Part shown: in pieces, positions 10,081 to 22,800 of the stretch | How positions within the stretch are numbered: the first letter of the stretch is position 1 | Layout of the letters: each line of letters begins with the position of its first letter | From: Agrostemma githago | Lineage: Eukaryota > Streptophyta > Magnoliopsida > Caryophyllales > Caryophyllaceae | NCBI GenBank assembly: GCA_958450325.1 | Contig: OY288254.1 | Location: 34,481,577 to 34,545,576 of the forward strand | Length of the DNA stretch: 64,000 bases | Direction: 5' to 3' | Program-made: the position numbers and the translations under genes | Notes under the pieces: model-generated | Told to the model about the DNA's origin: nothing | The model's input: only the letters and a program-made list of their open reading frames with translations | Databases searched by the model: none

Positions 10081-11317
10081 TGGTGAGCCTAGGTCGTATG
10101 CTCCCAAAGATAAATAATTAAGTCCTATTACCTTTAACAATATAGTAGAGGTAAGTCGGGTGTCGAATCCACAGGGAAGGCGATTTAACTAATGTGTAAT
10201 TAATATAAATAAACGTAACAAGAATAATGAGGGGTTTTTGATTGATTTGTCTAATAACTAAAATAACGAAAGTAAAATAACTAATAATGAGAATTCAAAT
10301 GATTAAGAAACTCGACACAAATAAAATCCACCAACTAGTTAAACAATTGATCATCGACTATTAACCTTTATTTAATCCTTGAGTATTCTATTGTGAAACT
10401 GAAAGTTCCAATTGTTCCGTAGATAATATTACTTAGGTCGAAACGCGATACTAAGCAACCTAATTATTGAACAACCTAATCCACGCATCTAAATTTAATT
10501 CAATAACAGCATTAACGATATGAACAAATCAATAGAAATAACGACCTTTAACACACGCGGTTATTGGTTCGAATTATATGTTTATTCCTCCCTTTACCCA
10601 ATTACGATGAAACGCATACAAATAATTAGGTCTAAAGGTTGCAACTTTATCTAGCGAATTGAACAATTACGGATTCAAACACCAAGAATTGCAATATATT
10701 GAAGATTGAAATAATCAATTGGCCAAAAAGATTAAACAAACAAACAATCATAAAGTTAGCACAAGTAATAAACAATACTCAAGTAATTAAATTAAGATTA
10801 ATAGAGTCTCACAATCAATTAACTAGAAAGCTTCAAATCTTTGACCCGAGATGGAAGATTAGTTACACATGCTTAGGGTTTTTTTTTTCTTTTCTTGATG
10901 AACGTGTATTGATGATTGAATATGATGTGATAAACGTACAATCAAAACTAATAGTCTTCATCTTATAATATGTAGTCTAATAATTAAACTAGGAAAGTCC
11001 CGTAATTTCCTAACTATAATAATAATAATATAATAAATAATAATTAAGCTGACACGGAACCCGAAGTAGTTCCGTCCTAGATTCCCGAGCTGCGCTTTGA
11101 CTTTCCACTCGGTTTGTTGGGCTTGTTTTGCACACTCTCCGCCTCGAGCCCAAATCACACATCTTGGAATTAAGAGCTTTAAAAACCGTATTTTCTTCAA
11201 TAAAGCACAATTTCCTCGATAAAACTAAATAGACGATTTACACTCTAAATTTGCATCTTTAATCACCAAATCTAGCTCAAATCTCCGTCGTAAACACATC
11301 TAAAACACGCTAGATCA
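10081..11317 (-). repeat. 3' LTR of element G
   Basis: Starts TGGTGAGCC in plus sense and ends TAGATCA. Pairs with 12614-13845. An inverted repeat ACGGAAC/GTTCCGT lies at about 11054-11075. Confidence 0.85.
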
Positions 11318-12613
11318 ACTTCCCCACACTTAGACCTTTGCTCGTCCCGAGCAAAACTCGGAAGCATCAACAATAAAACACCGAAGGTCTTGCAAACGAA
11401 ACATGGGAAGCTCGACATCAATCAAAATTCATCCCTTCAACCACCCTCCTTATATCATCCTCAAAATTTAAACACAAGGTCACAATGACATGAAAAACAC
11501 ACACTAACAAAAACTGTGACCACAAGACAAATCGAAAACATCGAAACATGACACTACGCTCCTTATTTCTCTGAATCCTAGACATGATCACATGTGTTAC
11601 AAAATATCACCAATGGTAAACGATGTATACCACTATTCTCCACAACCCACACATGTAATCGACCTAACGCCTCTAACACCTCAATACAATACAAAACAAT
11701 ACGTCAATCGCATAAGATTTAGTGCTACGACTACACCGCACCGCGATTCTTCTCACCTTAACCAACTATCCTACCCGACCGACCTTCTGTGTCACCCTTC
11801 TTATGACACCACGCCAAAAATGGAGAGAGTATATGTGATTTTTTTTCTAAATCCCTCATTTTGCCTAGAGTGTCCGCCCTTGCGGATTTTCACTCTAGCT
11901 TTTCATTTTTTTTCAAACTCACACTACTCTCGTGGCACGCAACTCAATTTTTCTTTTTACCCGGAGCGCCCTTTCAGGTTTTCACTCCGTCCTCGGCCAC
12001 ATTCCCATTCTTGCCTAGGCGCCCTTCCGGGTTTTCACCTAGCCGGGTTTTTTTTTTCATTCATCATTGTTTTTTCTCTTGAACTACAACTCAAAGACGA
12101 GTAATATAATTTCCTTCCCCACACCTATTCCGAGCGTTGTCCTCGATGTGAGATAAATGACATCAATAAAAGCAATAAATGGGGGAAAGGTCTTCAACTT
12201 CGATAAACAACTCGTCGTAAACATGATAATTTCACGTGACATTCACTAAAGCATATACTAAATGAGCATTCAAACCTCCATATCATGACTGCTGATAAGC
12301 TCACTTCACCTTCACTACCTCCCTCAACCCTCAAGACGAAAACCAACCCAAATGACTCTCAAAAAATGAAATTAGACCTTGAATCATCATGCTTGGAGCA
12401 ATTCTATAGTTCAGTCAAATTGGACACCGTCATACTTCTCGACTCAACCGAGATTAATACATACTCATCAGAGTAATAGCTATAAGACCAACTTCTATCA
12501 ACCCCGAATCAAAATATTTCAACCACAAAAATACCCAAGTCAACAACACAACCGACACGAAATTCCACTAACCGACAACGGCACCAAAATTCCCCGGCAA
12601 CGGCGCCAAAATT
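11318..12613 (-). other. Interior of element G, non-coding
   Basis: About 1.3 kb with no credible coding frame on either strand. In minus sense it runs from the primer site (12613) to a purine-rich tract next to 11317, preceded by GGGACGAGCAAAGGTCTAAG, a motif typical just before the 3' LTR of plant elements with this primer site. A longer plus-strand open frame (about 11592-12104) is low-complexity and antisense and is not accepted as a gene. Confidence 0.6.
12571..12613 (-). promoter_or_regulatory. tRNA primer-binding site of G, with an adjacent second copy
   Basis: In minus sense the sequence next to the LTR reads TTTTGGCGCCGTTGCCGGGG, the Athila-type site complementary to the 3' end of a tRNA (plausibly tRNA-Asp). 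Immediately beyond it (12571-12590) is a second, slightly diverged copy reading ATTTTGGTGCCGTTGTCGG. The duplication is 21 bp in period. Confidence 0.75.
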
Positions 12614-13845
12614 TGGTGACCCTAGGTCGTATGCTCCCAAAGATAAATAATTAAGTCCTATTACCTTTAACAATATAGTAGAGGTAAGTCGGGTGTCGAA
12701 TCCACATGGAAGGCGATTTAACTAATGTATAATTAATATAAATAAACGTTACAAGAATAATGGGGGTTTTTGATTGATTTGTCTAATAACTAAAATAAGG
12801 AAAGTAAAATAACTAATAATGAGAATTCAAATGATTAAGAAACTCGACTCAAAGAAAATCCACCAACTAGTTAAACAATTGATCATCGACTATTAATCTT
12901 TATTTAATCCTTGAGTATTCTATTGTGAAACTGAAAGTTCCAATTGTTCCATAGATAATATTACTTAGGTCGAAACGCGATACTAAGCAACCTAATTATT
13001 GAACAACCTAATCCACGCGTCTAGATTTAATTCAATAACAGCATGAACGATATGAACAAATCAATAGAAATAACGACCTTTAACACACGCGGTTATTGGT
13101 TCGAATTATATGTTTATTTCTCCCTTTACCCAATTACGATGAAACACATACAAATAATTAGGTCTAAAGGTTGCAACTTTATCTAGTGAATTGAACAATT
13201 ACGGATTCAAACACCAAGAATTTCAATCGATTGAAGATTGAAATAATCAATTGGCCAAAAAGATTAAACAAACAAACAATCATAAAATTAGCACAAGGAA
13301 TAAACAATACTCAAGTAATTAAATTAAGATTAATAAAGTCTCACAATCAATTAACCGGAAAGATTCAAATCTTTGACCCGAGATGGAAGATTAGTTACAC
13401 ATGCTTAGGGTTTTTCTTTCTTTTCTTGATGAACGTGTATTGATGATTGAATATGATGTGATAAACGTACAATCAAAACTAATAGTCTTCATCTTATAAT
13501 ATGTAGTCTAATAATTAAACTAGGAAAGTCATGTAATTTCGTAACTATAATAATAATATAATAAATAGTAATTAAACTGACACGGAACTCGAAGTAGTTC
13601 CGTCTTAGATTCCCGAGTTGCGCTTTGACTTTCCAATCGGTTTGTTGGGCTTGTTCTGCACACTCTCCGCGTCGAGCCCAAATCACACATCATGGAATTA
13701 AGAGCCTTAAAAACTGTATTTTCTTCAATAAAGCATAATTTCCTCGATAAAACTAAATAGACGATTTACACTCTAAATTCGCATCTTTAATCACCAAATC
13801 TAGCTCTAATCTCCGTCGTAAACACATCAAAAACACGCTAGATCA
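12614..13845 (-). repeat. 5' LTR of element G
   Basis: Starts TGGTGACCC in plus sense, directly after the primer site, and ends GATCA at 13845. Only scattered differences from the left LTR are visible. Confidence 0.85.
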
Positions 13846-13850
13846 CTGAT

Positions 13851-14935
13851 CATCTTTTCTCTATTCCTATTTGTGTAGAGAGAAGCGAACAACCAGCCTA
13901 CAACCATAACCTCGAAACCGATGTTACCTTCGAGGAATCCTTGTACAAAGAAATCCTGGACTTTAAAACCAATGGATCATACCCACCCAACACAAACACC
14001 AAAAACAAAAGAGCCTTAAGAATACAAGCCGCCCATTACGTCCAGAACTAATGGCTGCTCTACAAACGAACCGCACAAGGAGTCCTCCTTAGGTGCGTAA
14101 ACAAAACCCAATCCGAGAGAGTCATGGAAGAAATACATGACGGAGAGTGCGGACCCCACATGAGTGCACACCTATTAGCCCAAAAAATAATGAGGCTAGG
14201 CTATTACTGGATGACCCTAGAGGCAGACTGTCGACGTCATGTCTGTCACTGCAACAATTACCAAATATTCGCCAAAACCCAACACCTACCACCCTATCCT
14301 CTCCACACCATAACCACACCCTGGCCCTTCTCTACTTGGGGAATTGACATCATAGAAAAAGTAAACCCATCCGGGACCGGCAGACACTGTTTTATACTTG
14401 TGGCCGTTGACTAGTTCACCAAACGGGTAGAAGTCGCTTCTTACAGCGTACTGACCTCCAAACAAGTAGTCAAATTCCTACAAAATAACATTATCTGCCG
14501 CTACGGTATACCTCAAGAAATAATCAGTGATCAGGGGGCTCATTTCAGGGTCGACACCCAAAAACTCCTTGACAAATACAAGATCCAAAGACACAAATCC
14601 TCACCCTATAGACCACAGACAAACGGGGCTGTGGAGGCTGCAAACAAAACCATCACCACAATCCTTAAGAAAATGATAGATGACTACCGCGATTGGCCAA
14701 GCAAAATTCCCTTCATATTATGGGGATACCGAACATCCTACCGAACACGCACCGGAGCCACACCATATCACCTAACCTACGGCTCTGAAGCCGTGCAACC
14801 CATAGAGCTAGAAATACCCTCTCTAAGAATACTAGTCTAAAGCGGCATCCCCAAAGAAGAATGGAACCAAAAATGTTACGATGAGCTAGTACTCCTAGAT
14901 GAGCGTAGGATACACGCACTAACCAACGTACAAGA
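13851..14935 (+). pseudogene. Integrase region of remnant H (part 2)
   Basis: Continues pol after the G insertion: linker (PICVERSE), the H2C2 zinc domain (HMSAHLL, then CHCNNYQIF where the first Cys pair is disturbed), and the integrase core with GIDIIE, ISDQGAHF and GAVEAANK, so the D,D,E residues remain. In-frame stops at about 14050, 14413 and 14838. Closely related to element I at 766-1922 but on the other strand. It ends abruptly at 14935, where the first LTR of the B array begins; the C-terminal tail is lost. Confidence 0.87.
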
Positions 14936-15050
14936 TGACAAGGCTAAAGTCGTATCACCTTTATCAAAATAACCTAACAAAAAACTAGCAGGTAGCTAGC
15001 AGTAAGTAAGGGTCGAACCACAGAGAGATGGATGAATATTGCAAATTATC

Positions 15051-15495
15051 AAGCCCGTCAAATAGCAAGTTGACCCAGTTCTTGGAACCGGGGACCAAGA
15101 TGGAAGAGGGCCTCATTAGCTGTGTACAGTATTATTATGTATATGACCATGAAGTGGATCAGTATTGACACTACTGTTGTAGTGGCGAGAGGCTGGAGGT
15201 AAGGCCTTATTTTGGTTTGAGGACAGGGGTTGGAAACCTAATGCACGCATTATTGATCTTTTTATCCATGTCACTTAATCTACTCGTATTTTATTAAAAT
15301 AAAATAAAAAATTAATATTTAAAAATTCGAAAGCTAATTTCAAATTGGAAATCTATTATAGACTTAAAGTATGAAGTTGGAGTTTTATTTTTTTAAAATG
15401 ACCTTAAAAATATGGCAGACGGTGACCGATAAGGTCATAAGGGGGCCTCCAAAAAAAATTGGCACAGGACCACCAAATATCATTTGACGGCCCTT
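15051..15495. mobile_element. Small hAT- or Mutator-like non-autonomous insert in LTR1
   Basis: About 445 bp absent from the other B LTRs. Flanked by AAATTATC (15043-15050 and 15497-15504), which becomes a 9-bp duplication if the preceding C is counted. The ends form an imperfect inverted repeat: AAGCCCGTCAAAT at the left and, inverted, AAGGGCCGTCAAAT at the right. An 8-bp duplication would favour hAT, 9 bp Mutator. No transposase. Confidence 0.7.
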
Positions 15496-16193
15496 CAAAT
15501 TATCTATAATTGATTCTAAACTATTCTAATTTCGGTTTATTGTGAATTTGATCTAAACTAATACGATTAAGTAAAATAACGAGGTTCTAACAATATTAAA
15601 AGGATCTAGGGTCTTACGGTTCACAATGTAATTAAATTGGGTAAAGTTAATTAATCATTCAATCAATCAATCACAGTTATATAGGGCAAAGACACGGCCT
15701 TTCAGATCTTATGTCAACCTTAGGATAGATTCTGACGGGCTCTCGCAACTTACCAAATTATCCTACCCACTTACTTGTAAGTCTACCCCTACCAAGCTTT
15801 CGATCTTAGGTTCAGGTTCCTAAACATTCAACTAGTTCAATGTCTCAAACTAATCAAACAATAATACAAGACAAGTAGTAAGGCAGTAACATATGAATGA
15901 TCAGTTAAACAAGTAATCAAGCTAACATCCCCAATTTAATTAACATAGATCCCTTTCAACCCTAGATATTTAATATAGCTACTCATACTAAAATATAAAG
16001 CAATCAAGAAATTAAGCATAATAAAAGACAATATGAATATAAGAGAAAAAGGAGAAATACCAATTACGAAGAACAGAAAGATTGAAGATCTAAAAGTATG
16101 ACTACAAACTAGAAGAATTCAAATGCTAATAAAAAGTCTAAACTAAACTAATGAATGAAAAAGTGTAATTAATAAACCTAACCCCAAGGAGGG

Positions 16194-16394
16194 TATATAT
16201 ACTAATAATAAGGAGTCTAACATCTTCTCATTTCCTAAATAATAAGGAAAAACAAATAAGCTAAGAATATTACGTAAGATAAGAGTTATGGTAAGTTACG
16301 AAGTCTAACAATTGAAAATCCCGTGAAACAGCTTCAAACCGATCGGATCGGGTCTGAATCGACTGGTTTGGGTTCGTCCCGACCGGTTCGGGTT
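16194..16394 (-). promoter_or_regulatory. LTR1 promoter: TATA and CGACCG-core palindromes
   Basis: In minus sense, palindromes of ACCGATCGG, CGACTGG and CCCGACCGGTTCGGG type at 16338-16394 lie about 135-190 bp upstream of TATATATA (16194-16201). Repeated in LTR2 (palindromes 24288-24355, TATA near 24145) and LTR3 (28740-28820, TATA near 28597). Confidence 0.5.
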
Positions 16395-16913
16395 TCTCTG
16401 CACTGCGCGATGAATTTGAAATGCTTAGTGTGTTTATTTTAACTTATTGGATTTATACGTGTAATATACCGTTGGAAAGCTAAGAGAAAGAGATTTCCAA
16501 CGCCATAAAAATCAGCTCGATCGGAGTTGTAGAACTCACGATATTCACGTTTGAAGTCGACCCTTGTTTTCGCGATTGTTCTTTCTTCTCGATTTGCATT
16601 TGTTTGATCTTTCCAAATTATTTCTTTGTCGTTTCTTATTGTTTCTTCACTTCACGTCTTTCCTCAAGTATTCACTTAGTACCCTCTAACTTTTGTCACT
16701 TCCTTCTTGTAGATTTCATGGTTCGACTCTCGTCATTGCCCAAAATATAGCTCCATCGCCTTTATTTGTTTCGTTCCCTATAAAACGTAAACAAAATACA
16801 CGGCATAACAAAGAAGGATGAAAAGCTAGAAAAACGACTCCTAGGATACATAAAATGAACCAAAATAAAGAAAAAGTTAGGGTTAAATATATATATACGA
16901 AATGAGTTCATCA

Positions 16914-18616
16914 AATCCCCCCAAACCAAACCTTTGCTTATCCCTAAGCAAAGCAATCATCAAAGAGAATGGACAAGACTTAGAACAATGGCTCAGAGCT
17001 AACTTCATCAACATGCACCATCCCAAAACTAATACTCGAACAAGTGAATGACACCAAGCTAAAGAAACAAATTGTAAAGCAAAAGGTGAAGAGTAAAAGA
17101 ATTTCAAAAATTAAGCTCCAATCAATATTCAAAAGGCAAACTTTTAATCTTGCATAACCTTCTATGTCGAGATTCCTCACGGTTTACACTCAGCACTTAA
17201 TAAGGGCAATATTGTGAGTTTATGTAGAATCCGAAAGACAAAACACTCACCTAACTGTGACTTATAAGAACATGTATGCAATCTAACATGATATCAATCT
17301 CTACCAACCGTACATACACATTCAATCGGACCAAGACACATGCCGAGGACTTACGTATGGATAAAGTGAGGGTAATCGGGTAAGAAGGAGCAAAACGATT
17401 TGGATATGTGGAGGTAAAAGTCAAGCTAGTACAACCGTAACCAAACTAAACTCATTCCATTCTTAACCAACTTCAATCAAAGAAATTACAAGTAGTACCA
17501 AGCACCTTATTTTCAACTTTTCATAACCGGCTTCGCACCAACAACTACGAAAACAGAGCGATCAATTCTTTTCTCATAGCAAAAACACATTCCTTTTCTT
17601 GTTTCACTTTTTTTTTCTTTCTTTTCAACTATCGCCTTTCTTCTTCTTCTTTTTCTTTGATTTTTTTTTCAATCATTCATCATTTTTTTTCCTTTCTCCA
17701 ATCAACAAGACATAGTACCAAATTTCACCCGAAAAAAACAATTCCGTCTAATTAACCAACTAGCTTGACTAGGATAGGCAAATGTCATGTCGTGAATAAA
17801 CGGGTCAAAATAGGTCAAATTATGGCTATGTGAAGTTCATGTGAATTAGATAAAAGAATGGGAGTGCCTCTTCTACATGTATCATAATCACAAACCGAAT
17901 GCATACAGGTATTTAAGAGACGAATGTCATGCTTATGCAATTTGATGTTACATGTCTCATAAGGAGTTCTACTCTCAACCTATACGAAACTGATCATGAA
18001 TATCATCAGTTTAAGGCTCTAAGTCTCACAATATAAGTAGCTTACTCGAAAACAGGGAAATTGACTCATTTGGCATTCAAAACATAATCGTCGACAAGAT
18101 AAAAGAAATACTGAACTCAAATAATGGTAAATAAGTGTCATTCACAAGATAGAGCAAAGAACTAGGGAAAAGCATGCGACAAACGCAATGTTATCATCGC
18201 CGACACGACTCTATACTAAAACACAAAAAAAATCGAAAATATTTTTTTTTTGAAAATTAAAACATCCCCAAAAGGAAAATACACAAAACACAAAATATCC
18301 CCCCCAAACAAAATTACACAATGTCCTCATTGTGAACCAAGAGAAATAAAATAGGACAAAAATATAAAGGGTAAAGGAAGATAAAAAACGAAAATAAAAA
18401 ATAAAATAAAATAAAATTAAGAGAGAAAAAGGGAAAGGTACCGATAATATATTTACTGTAAATAAGTCCCCCAAACCATTAACCAACCGCGACCAAGAAT
18501 CTGACTCATACCCATCAATAACAAAATCATAGTAGCTCAAGGCTCTCAGAAGTTGATCAAAAAGCTACGCATGTGCAACACAAGAGTATAAGTAGCACCA
18601 AGATAGAATGAAGACA
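16914..18616 (-). other. 3' non-coding interior of B unit 1
   Basis: Between the end of the gag-like frame and LTR1. No coding frame. Adjacent to the LTR in minus sense is AAGCAAAGGTTTGGTTTGGG and the polypurine tract. Further in are a pyrimidine-rich stretch with CTT repeats (17580-17700) and A-rich runs (18220-18420). Repeated at 24870-26571 and 29333-31023. Confidence 0.7.
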
Positions 18617-19567
18617 TCATATAAAATCAATGTTAAGGATCCGTCTTAGTCTGTCGTACTTCCTTTGAAAAATTTCATAAGGCCTCGACATATAATCCCA
18701 TTCGTCAATAAATGGTGGAAAATAATAACATAAATTATCGGGTATGTAAAACAACTTAATATCTCTCAGATCAACATTATTATTTTCCACAATTAATTTA
18801 TGCGTGACGGGAGGAACAACTGTACTAGCATCGAAGTTAGAAGGAAGTTCAAGTGGATGAGAATGTATTAATACCTCAACGGGTGTATCCACGATCCCAT
18901 ATACCTCAAGATTTTCTATTTCGAGGGTTCCTGGATGATTTAGCGCTGCTTCTAACGCATCTACCTCGGCCTTCCAAGGGTTTGATTCACCTGCACAGCT
19001 GCCGAAATATATCAAATCTTCTAAAGAGGCCTCGGTGAGGAACCCTTGTGAGGAATTATCAACAAAATCATTAGTCTCAACAGGCACGGTGATCTCAAAA
19101 GAAGGGTCAGTAGGCTGACAACTAGAATTATCAATAGAGTCACCATTAGGCTTATTGATGGTGCTCAAAACTTCTGATTTTTCTGTCAAAGATGGAAAAT
19201 TTTCAGTCATAATAGAATCAACTTCAATGACCGGAGAATGGACTTTCAAAGCAAAAATCAAAGGCTCATCATCGTCGTCATCGAACGGGTCAATATCCTC
19301 TATAACATGTGCAACGGACGTACTCATAACACAGTCAGTTGATGGTGCAGGATCAACTATAAGGTTTGACTCACATAGAGTAGCCGTTAATTTTTGCAAT
19401 ATCACCTTACATTCTGCCATGAAAGCAATCCACCTCTTCTCTGACTCAACACTGTTTCGGGCTAAATATTTGAGAAGTTCCTCTCGCTCCTCATAAGGCA
19501 TATAATTAAACATCCCATTGCAGTTTTCCTCTATATTAGCCCGTGTCTCATCATCAACACAGCCCAC
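18617..19567 (-). CDS. gag: Athila-like gag C-terminal part, B unit 1 (best copy)
   Basis: Open frame of about 317 codons in the gag position, just after the primer site. The start resembles the second half of a plant Ty3/gypsy Gag core: GVxxETR-like, then IEENCNGMF and EEREELLKYLARNS match the family pattern of Gly-x-x-x-x-Thr-Arg, Ile-Glu, Cys-x-Gly and Glu-Leu-Leu-x-x-Leu-Ala. A run of Asp (about residues 92-99) and a long acidic unfamiliar region follow; the C-terminus ends in FQRKYDRLRR. The frame has no ATG at its 5' end: a plausible ATG lies at 19689 in another frame (product start MTNFYF, then ERLECF and WEMCDML), separated by a stop and a one-base shift near 19567. Function is inferred to be nucleocapsid-related; no zinc knuckle is visible. 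Confidence 0.6.
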   Translation of the reverse strand: MGCVDDETRANIEENCNGMFNYMPYEEREELLKYLARNSVESEKRWIAFMAECKVILQKLTATLCESNLIVDPAPSTDCVMSTSVAHVIEDIDPFDDDDDEPLIFALKVHSPVIEVDSIMTENFPSLTEKSEVLSTINKPNGDSIDNSSCQPTDPSFEITVPVETNDFVDNSSQGFLTEASLEDLIYFGSCAGESNPWKAEVDALEAALNHPGTLEIENLEVYGIVDTPVEVLIHSHPLELPSNFDASTVVPPVTHKLIVENNNVDLRDIKLFYIPDNLCYYFPPFIDEWDYMSRPYEIFQRKYDRLRRILNIDFI

Positions 19568-19689
19568 AACATATCACACATCTCCCAAATATTAACATGA
19601 TAGTCACTTTGAAAAATAAAACACTCAAGTCTTTCCTAGTAAGTATGCTGTGACACATGATTAAATTGAGGAAAATAGAAGTTAGTCAT
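19568..19689 (-). pseudogene. N-terminal part of B gag, out of frame
   Basis: From ATG at 19689 the frame encodes MTNFYF..., a stop (TAG at 19636-19638) and then WERLE-like Gag residues (ERLECFIF, HVNIWEMC) that fit the first half of the Gag core. It must shift by one base to join the long frame at 19567. Units 2 and 3 have the same shift near the junction and additional G insertions near 19636-equivalent. Confidence 0.5.
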
Positions 19690-19818
19690 AATAGTGGGAC
19701 AAAAAAAAATTGAAAAAAAAATTATACGAAATAAAAATAAATAAAGATAATTAAATATATACAAAATAATCTTGAACCCAAAACAAATAATAAGCAATAA
19801 TACAAAACAGTCTCCCCG

Positions 19819-22800
19819 GCAACTGTAACACCCGCTATTTTTCCTAGCATATTTATTCTTTCCGTTAGGACTCCGTCTTAACTCTGTCACTTTTCGGCCT
19901 CATATTTCATCATTTTACTAAGCTTCTTTTTCATTTTTGAGTTTAATGATTTTTATTTTTTATTTTAAAGATTTTAATTCTTTTTAAATCCATTTATTTG
20001 GTTTTCTTCGTAAACTAATTAATTTTTCGCGAGGAATTCTATTTTTCTTTGAATTAACGTTTTTAAGCTCGGATTTAAGTTATTCATTTTCCTAAAAATG
20101 TTTAAATACATTTATATAGTATTTTCAACTAAGAAATATTTTCTTTACTAAAAATAAGCCATTTATGATTTTAATACGAAGTTTCGTAAATAATTATTTT
20201 CCAACGCGAGGTTTACTCGGATTGTTTTGAAATGCCGTTAACTATTTTACGATCCTTCTTTTTATCAACTTATAAATTATTTGAGACCTTTCCCCATGTT
20301 ATGGGCCGGCAAAGCTCCTTATTATGATTTTATTACGGTTTATTAATACGTTTCATTTTATCACGTTAAAACGTAAACGTAAGATTATTTCTTTTCATTC
20401 ATTTGAGACATTATTATCAAACTCTTCATACTCCTCCCTCACTTATGTTGACCAGCCACCTTAGGCTATATTCACCTAGTTTTCATCAAATTTTTATTGC
20501 TTTCATTCATTCACAAACCATCCATTTCCCTTACATCTATTATTCACTTTTAACATAAGAAAAAAAATCTTCTTATCCTCCATTCTAGCCGTGGCACTCC
20601 TTCATCCTCCTAGGTTAGTTTTTCCTTCAATTTGAGCCTTAGTCATCTCAAATTCATCGTCAAATTCGTCCTTTTTCCGATTCTTCGTTAAGGTAATAAT
20701 CGATGTTGTTTTCGATCGTTCTTTACCTTGATTTTATTAGTTTTCTCATGGTATTTTTCTACCATGATTTTTCGTGTTTGGTAGGATTTGTGGACGATCC
20801 CGAAGCCGACGAATATATTATTGATTCAGACTTGGATTAGAGGTAACGTCGTTGTTATTACTCAGTATTGCATGATTTCATTTGTGTAACTGCATGTTTA
20901 TTATTATAATTTTATTTTCACAATATATGTATGCCATAAATTCTGTAAAAATTTTAAAAGTTGAAAATTTGCATGTTTCGATATTTTTATCGCTTTTACG
21001 AGATTAACGATTAAATCGTCTTATTAATTTGTAAAATCGTAATATTCGGCCTAAACATGTAATATATGTTTATATTCTGTAAAAATGATGTTTTTGATGA
21101 TTTTTAATAATTTAGTATTTTTCTGATATTTTAGTCATCGATTATTGAATTATTTCCGTTTACGGACAAAAACGATTAAAAGCCGATTTTTAGTTTTAGT
21201 ACTTAAACATTTTATTTTAATATGATTTTTGACGTGGTGAAACTTTCTGATGAAATAGAATTTTCTGAATTGTTTCAAAAAATTTCGGAATTTTTAAGTG
21301 GATGAATTAATTAATCACTTTAAATCATTGTTTACCGTTAAAACCGCGTTTGTCGTTTAAATTCTCAATTTTTGGTCTTTTGATTTAATCTGGAAAAAAA
21401 TATGATTCTGATGATTTCATAATAAAATGTAATTTTATGATTTTTAATGCTTTAATAAATATTAGGAACGATAAGTTTTATTAATGGAATCGTTAATTGT
21501 GAAAACGGGTTTTAAAGACGGTTTTGATGGGATTTATTAAATCTGGAATTTTTGGAAATCTGGAAAAATGGTAGATTCTAGAGAATCATGATTTTTGTAA
21601 GCTTAGTAATAATTTTTGGATATTAATACTTAAATCGTTTTATAATTACTATTTTTATTAATCGTTATTGTCGAGATTAGACGATTAACGAGAAAACGCT
21701 TTAAAAACCGAGTTTTAGGATTCTGGAAAATTTTATTTTCTGGACAGAATGTTCATAAATATATTTTAACTATTTTACGTAATTTTTTTACTATTTATTA
21801 AGGTCTTTAATTAATAAGTATTGATTTTCGGACAAATTGTGATTTATCGTTAAAATGCTTCGTCTTACCTAACAGAATTATTTTTCCAGCAATTTTGAAA
21901 GTATTAAAATCTGAAACTTTAAGAGTTAAATCATCCCTTAACATATTCTAAATATATTCAATGGTTTAATTAAATAAAAGACGTTAAAAGATTTAATTGG
22001 ACGTTTGCCGTAAAATCCTATTTATAATCGTATTGTCGTAACTAATAATAATTAGGGAATTTTAGTTTTATAAATTTTGGAAACACCCTAATTAGTAGTA
22101 CTAAAGTGTTTAAGACATTTTTAATTATTTTGTAAACACTTGTATGGTTTTTCAATAATTTCGTAAATCTAAATACTCTCACTTTGATAAGTAATATCGT
22201 TAAGGCCGAAAGTACTAGTTTTTATAAATCTATATCGTTTACTAAAATGTCGAATTAGTATAAACTAATATTTTTGCTATTTTGATATAATGCTATTTTT
22301 AGTAAGGTTTCTAAAAATAGAATTTTCCTAAAACAGAAGTTTCCTCTTTTGAAAAGTGATCCTTTTCTTTTTTGTTCTCTTATTGTTTATAATGATTATA
22401 TCTTTTGAATATCGATAATGGATTGTTTTGAAGTTATGGAATAAGGACAAGTGTGGGTTTAGAGTAATATAGTCTGGGATGTACGTTTTTGCCATAAGCT
22501 ATAAAGTCGGTGTGTCTATTTGGGGCACATTTGGTCGTTGAACTGAGCGTAGTTTCGCCCAGGAGAGTGTATGTTTTGACCTTAAACTAGATATCGCATC
22601 TTGTTAGTCGTCGTCAGCTGAACTAGACATATTTGTTGTCTAGGAGGGGTATGCACTACTTAAACCAGGACCTCGCTGCACGCAGTCCTGTTATAGTTGA
22701 GTTGCCTAGTTAGAGACTGGATTCTGTTATGAGTTAAGTCTACAGTTCTTGAAGCTAGTTTCTAGTATTATCTTAGTGAAAATCTAGATTCTACATTAAT

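Larger units (their letters stand above)
10081..13845 (-). mobile_element. Element G: non-coding LTR retrotransposon, complete
   Basis: LTRs at 10081-11317 and 12614-13845 (about 1.24 kb, visibly near-identical), interior only about 1.3 kb. Target duplication CTGAC (10076-10080) versus CTGAT (13846-13850), one base different. The primer site lies left of the right LTR, so the element reads on the minus strand. The opposite interior end has a purine tract (GTGTGGGGAAG in minus sense) beside 11317. No gag or pol; it must have moved with proteins supplied in trans. Near-identical LTRs suggest it is younger than the pol it interrupts. Confidence 0.88.
14936..16913 (-). repeat. LTR1 of the B array
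   Basis: Plus-sense start TGACAAGGC (decayed from TGTCAAGGC) and end GTTCATCA next to the purine tract. About 1.52 kb after removing a 446-bp insertion and one target-site copy. TATA-like TATATATA near 16194-16201 (minus sense transcription), palindromes at 16338-16394. Confidence 0.85.

Noticed and set aside
11592..12104. Plus-strand open frame of about 170 codons in the interior of G
   Set aside because: Antisense to the element, low-complexity Phe/Ser-rich C-terminal half, no recognisable domain.
19155..19496. Plus-strand open frame opposite the B gag, also at 27110-27451
   Set aside because: It is the shadow of the gag frame; its conservation follows from the copies being recent duplicates.
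20440..20700. Possible host promoter and 5' UTR-like pyrimidine-rich segment
   Set aside because: It lies inside solo LTR D1 and no downstream coding region follows.
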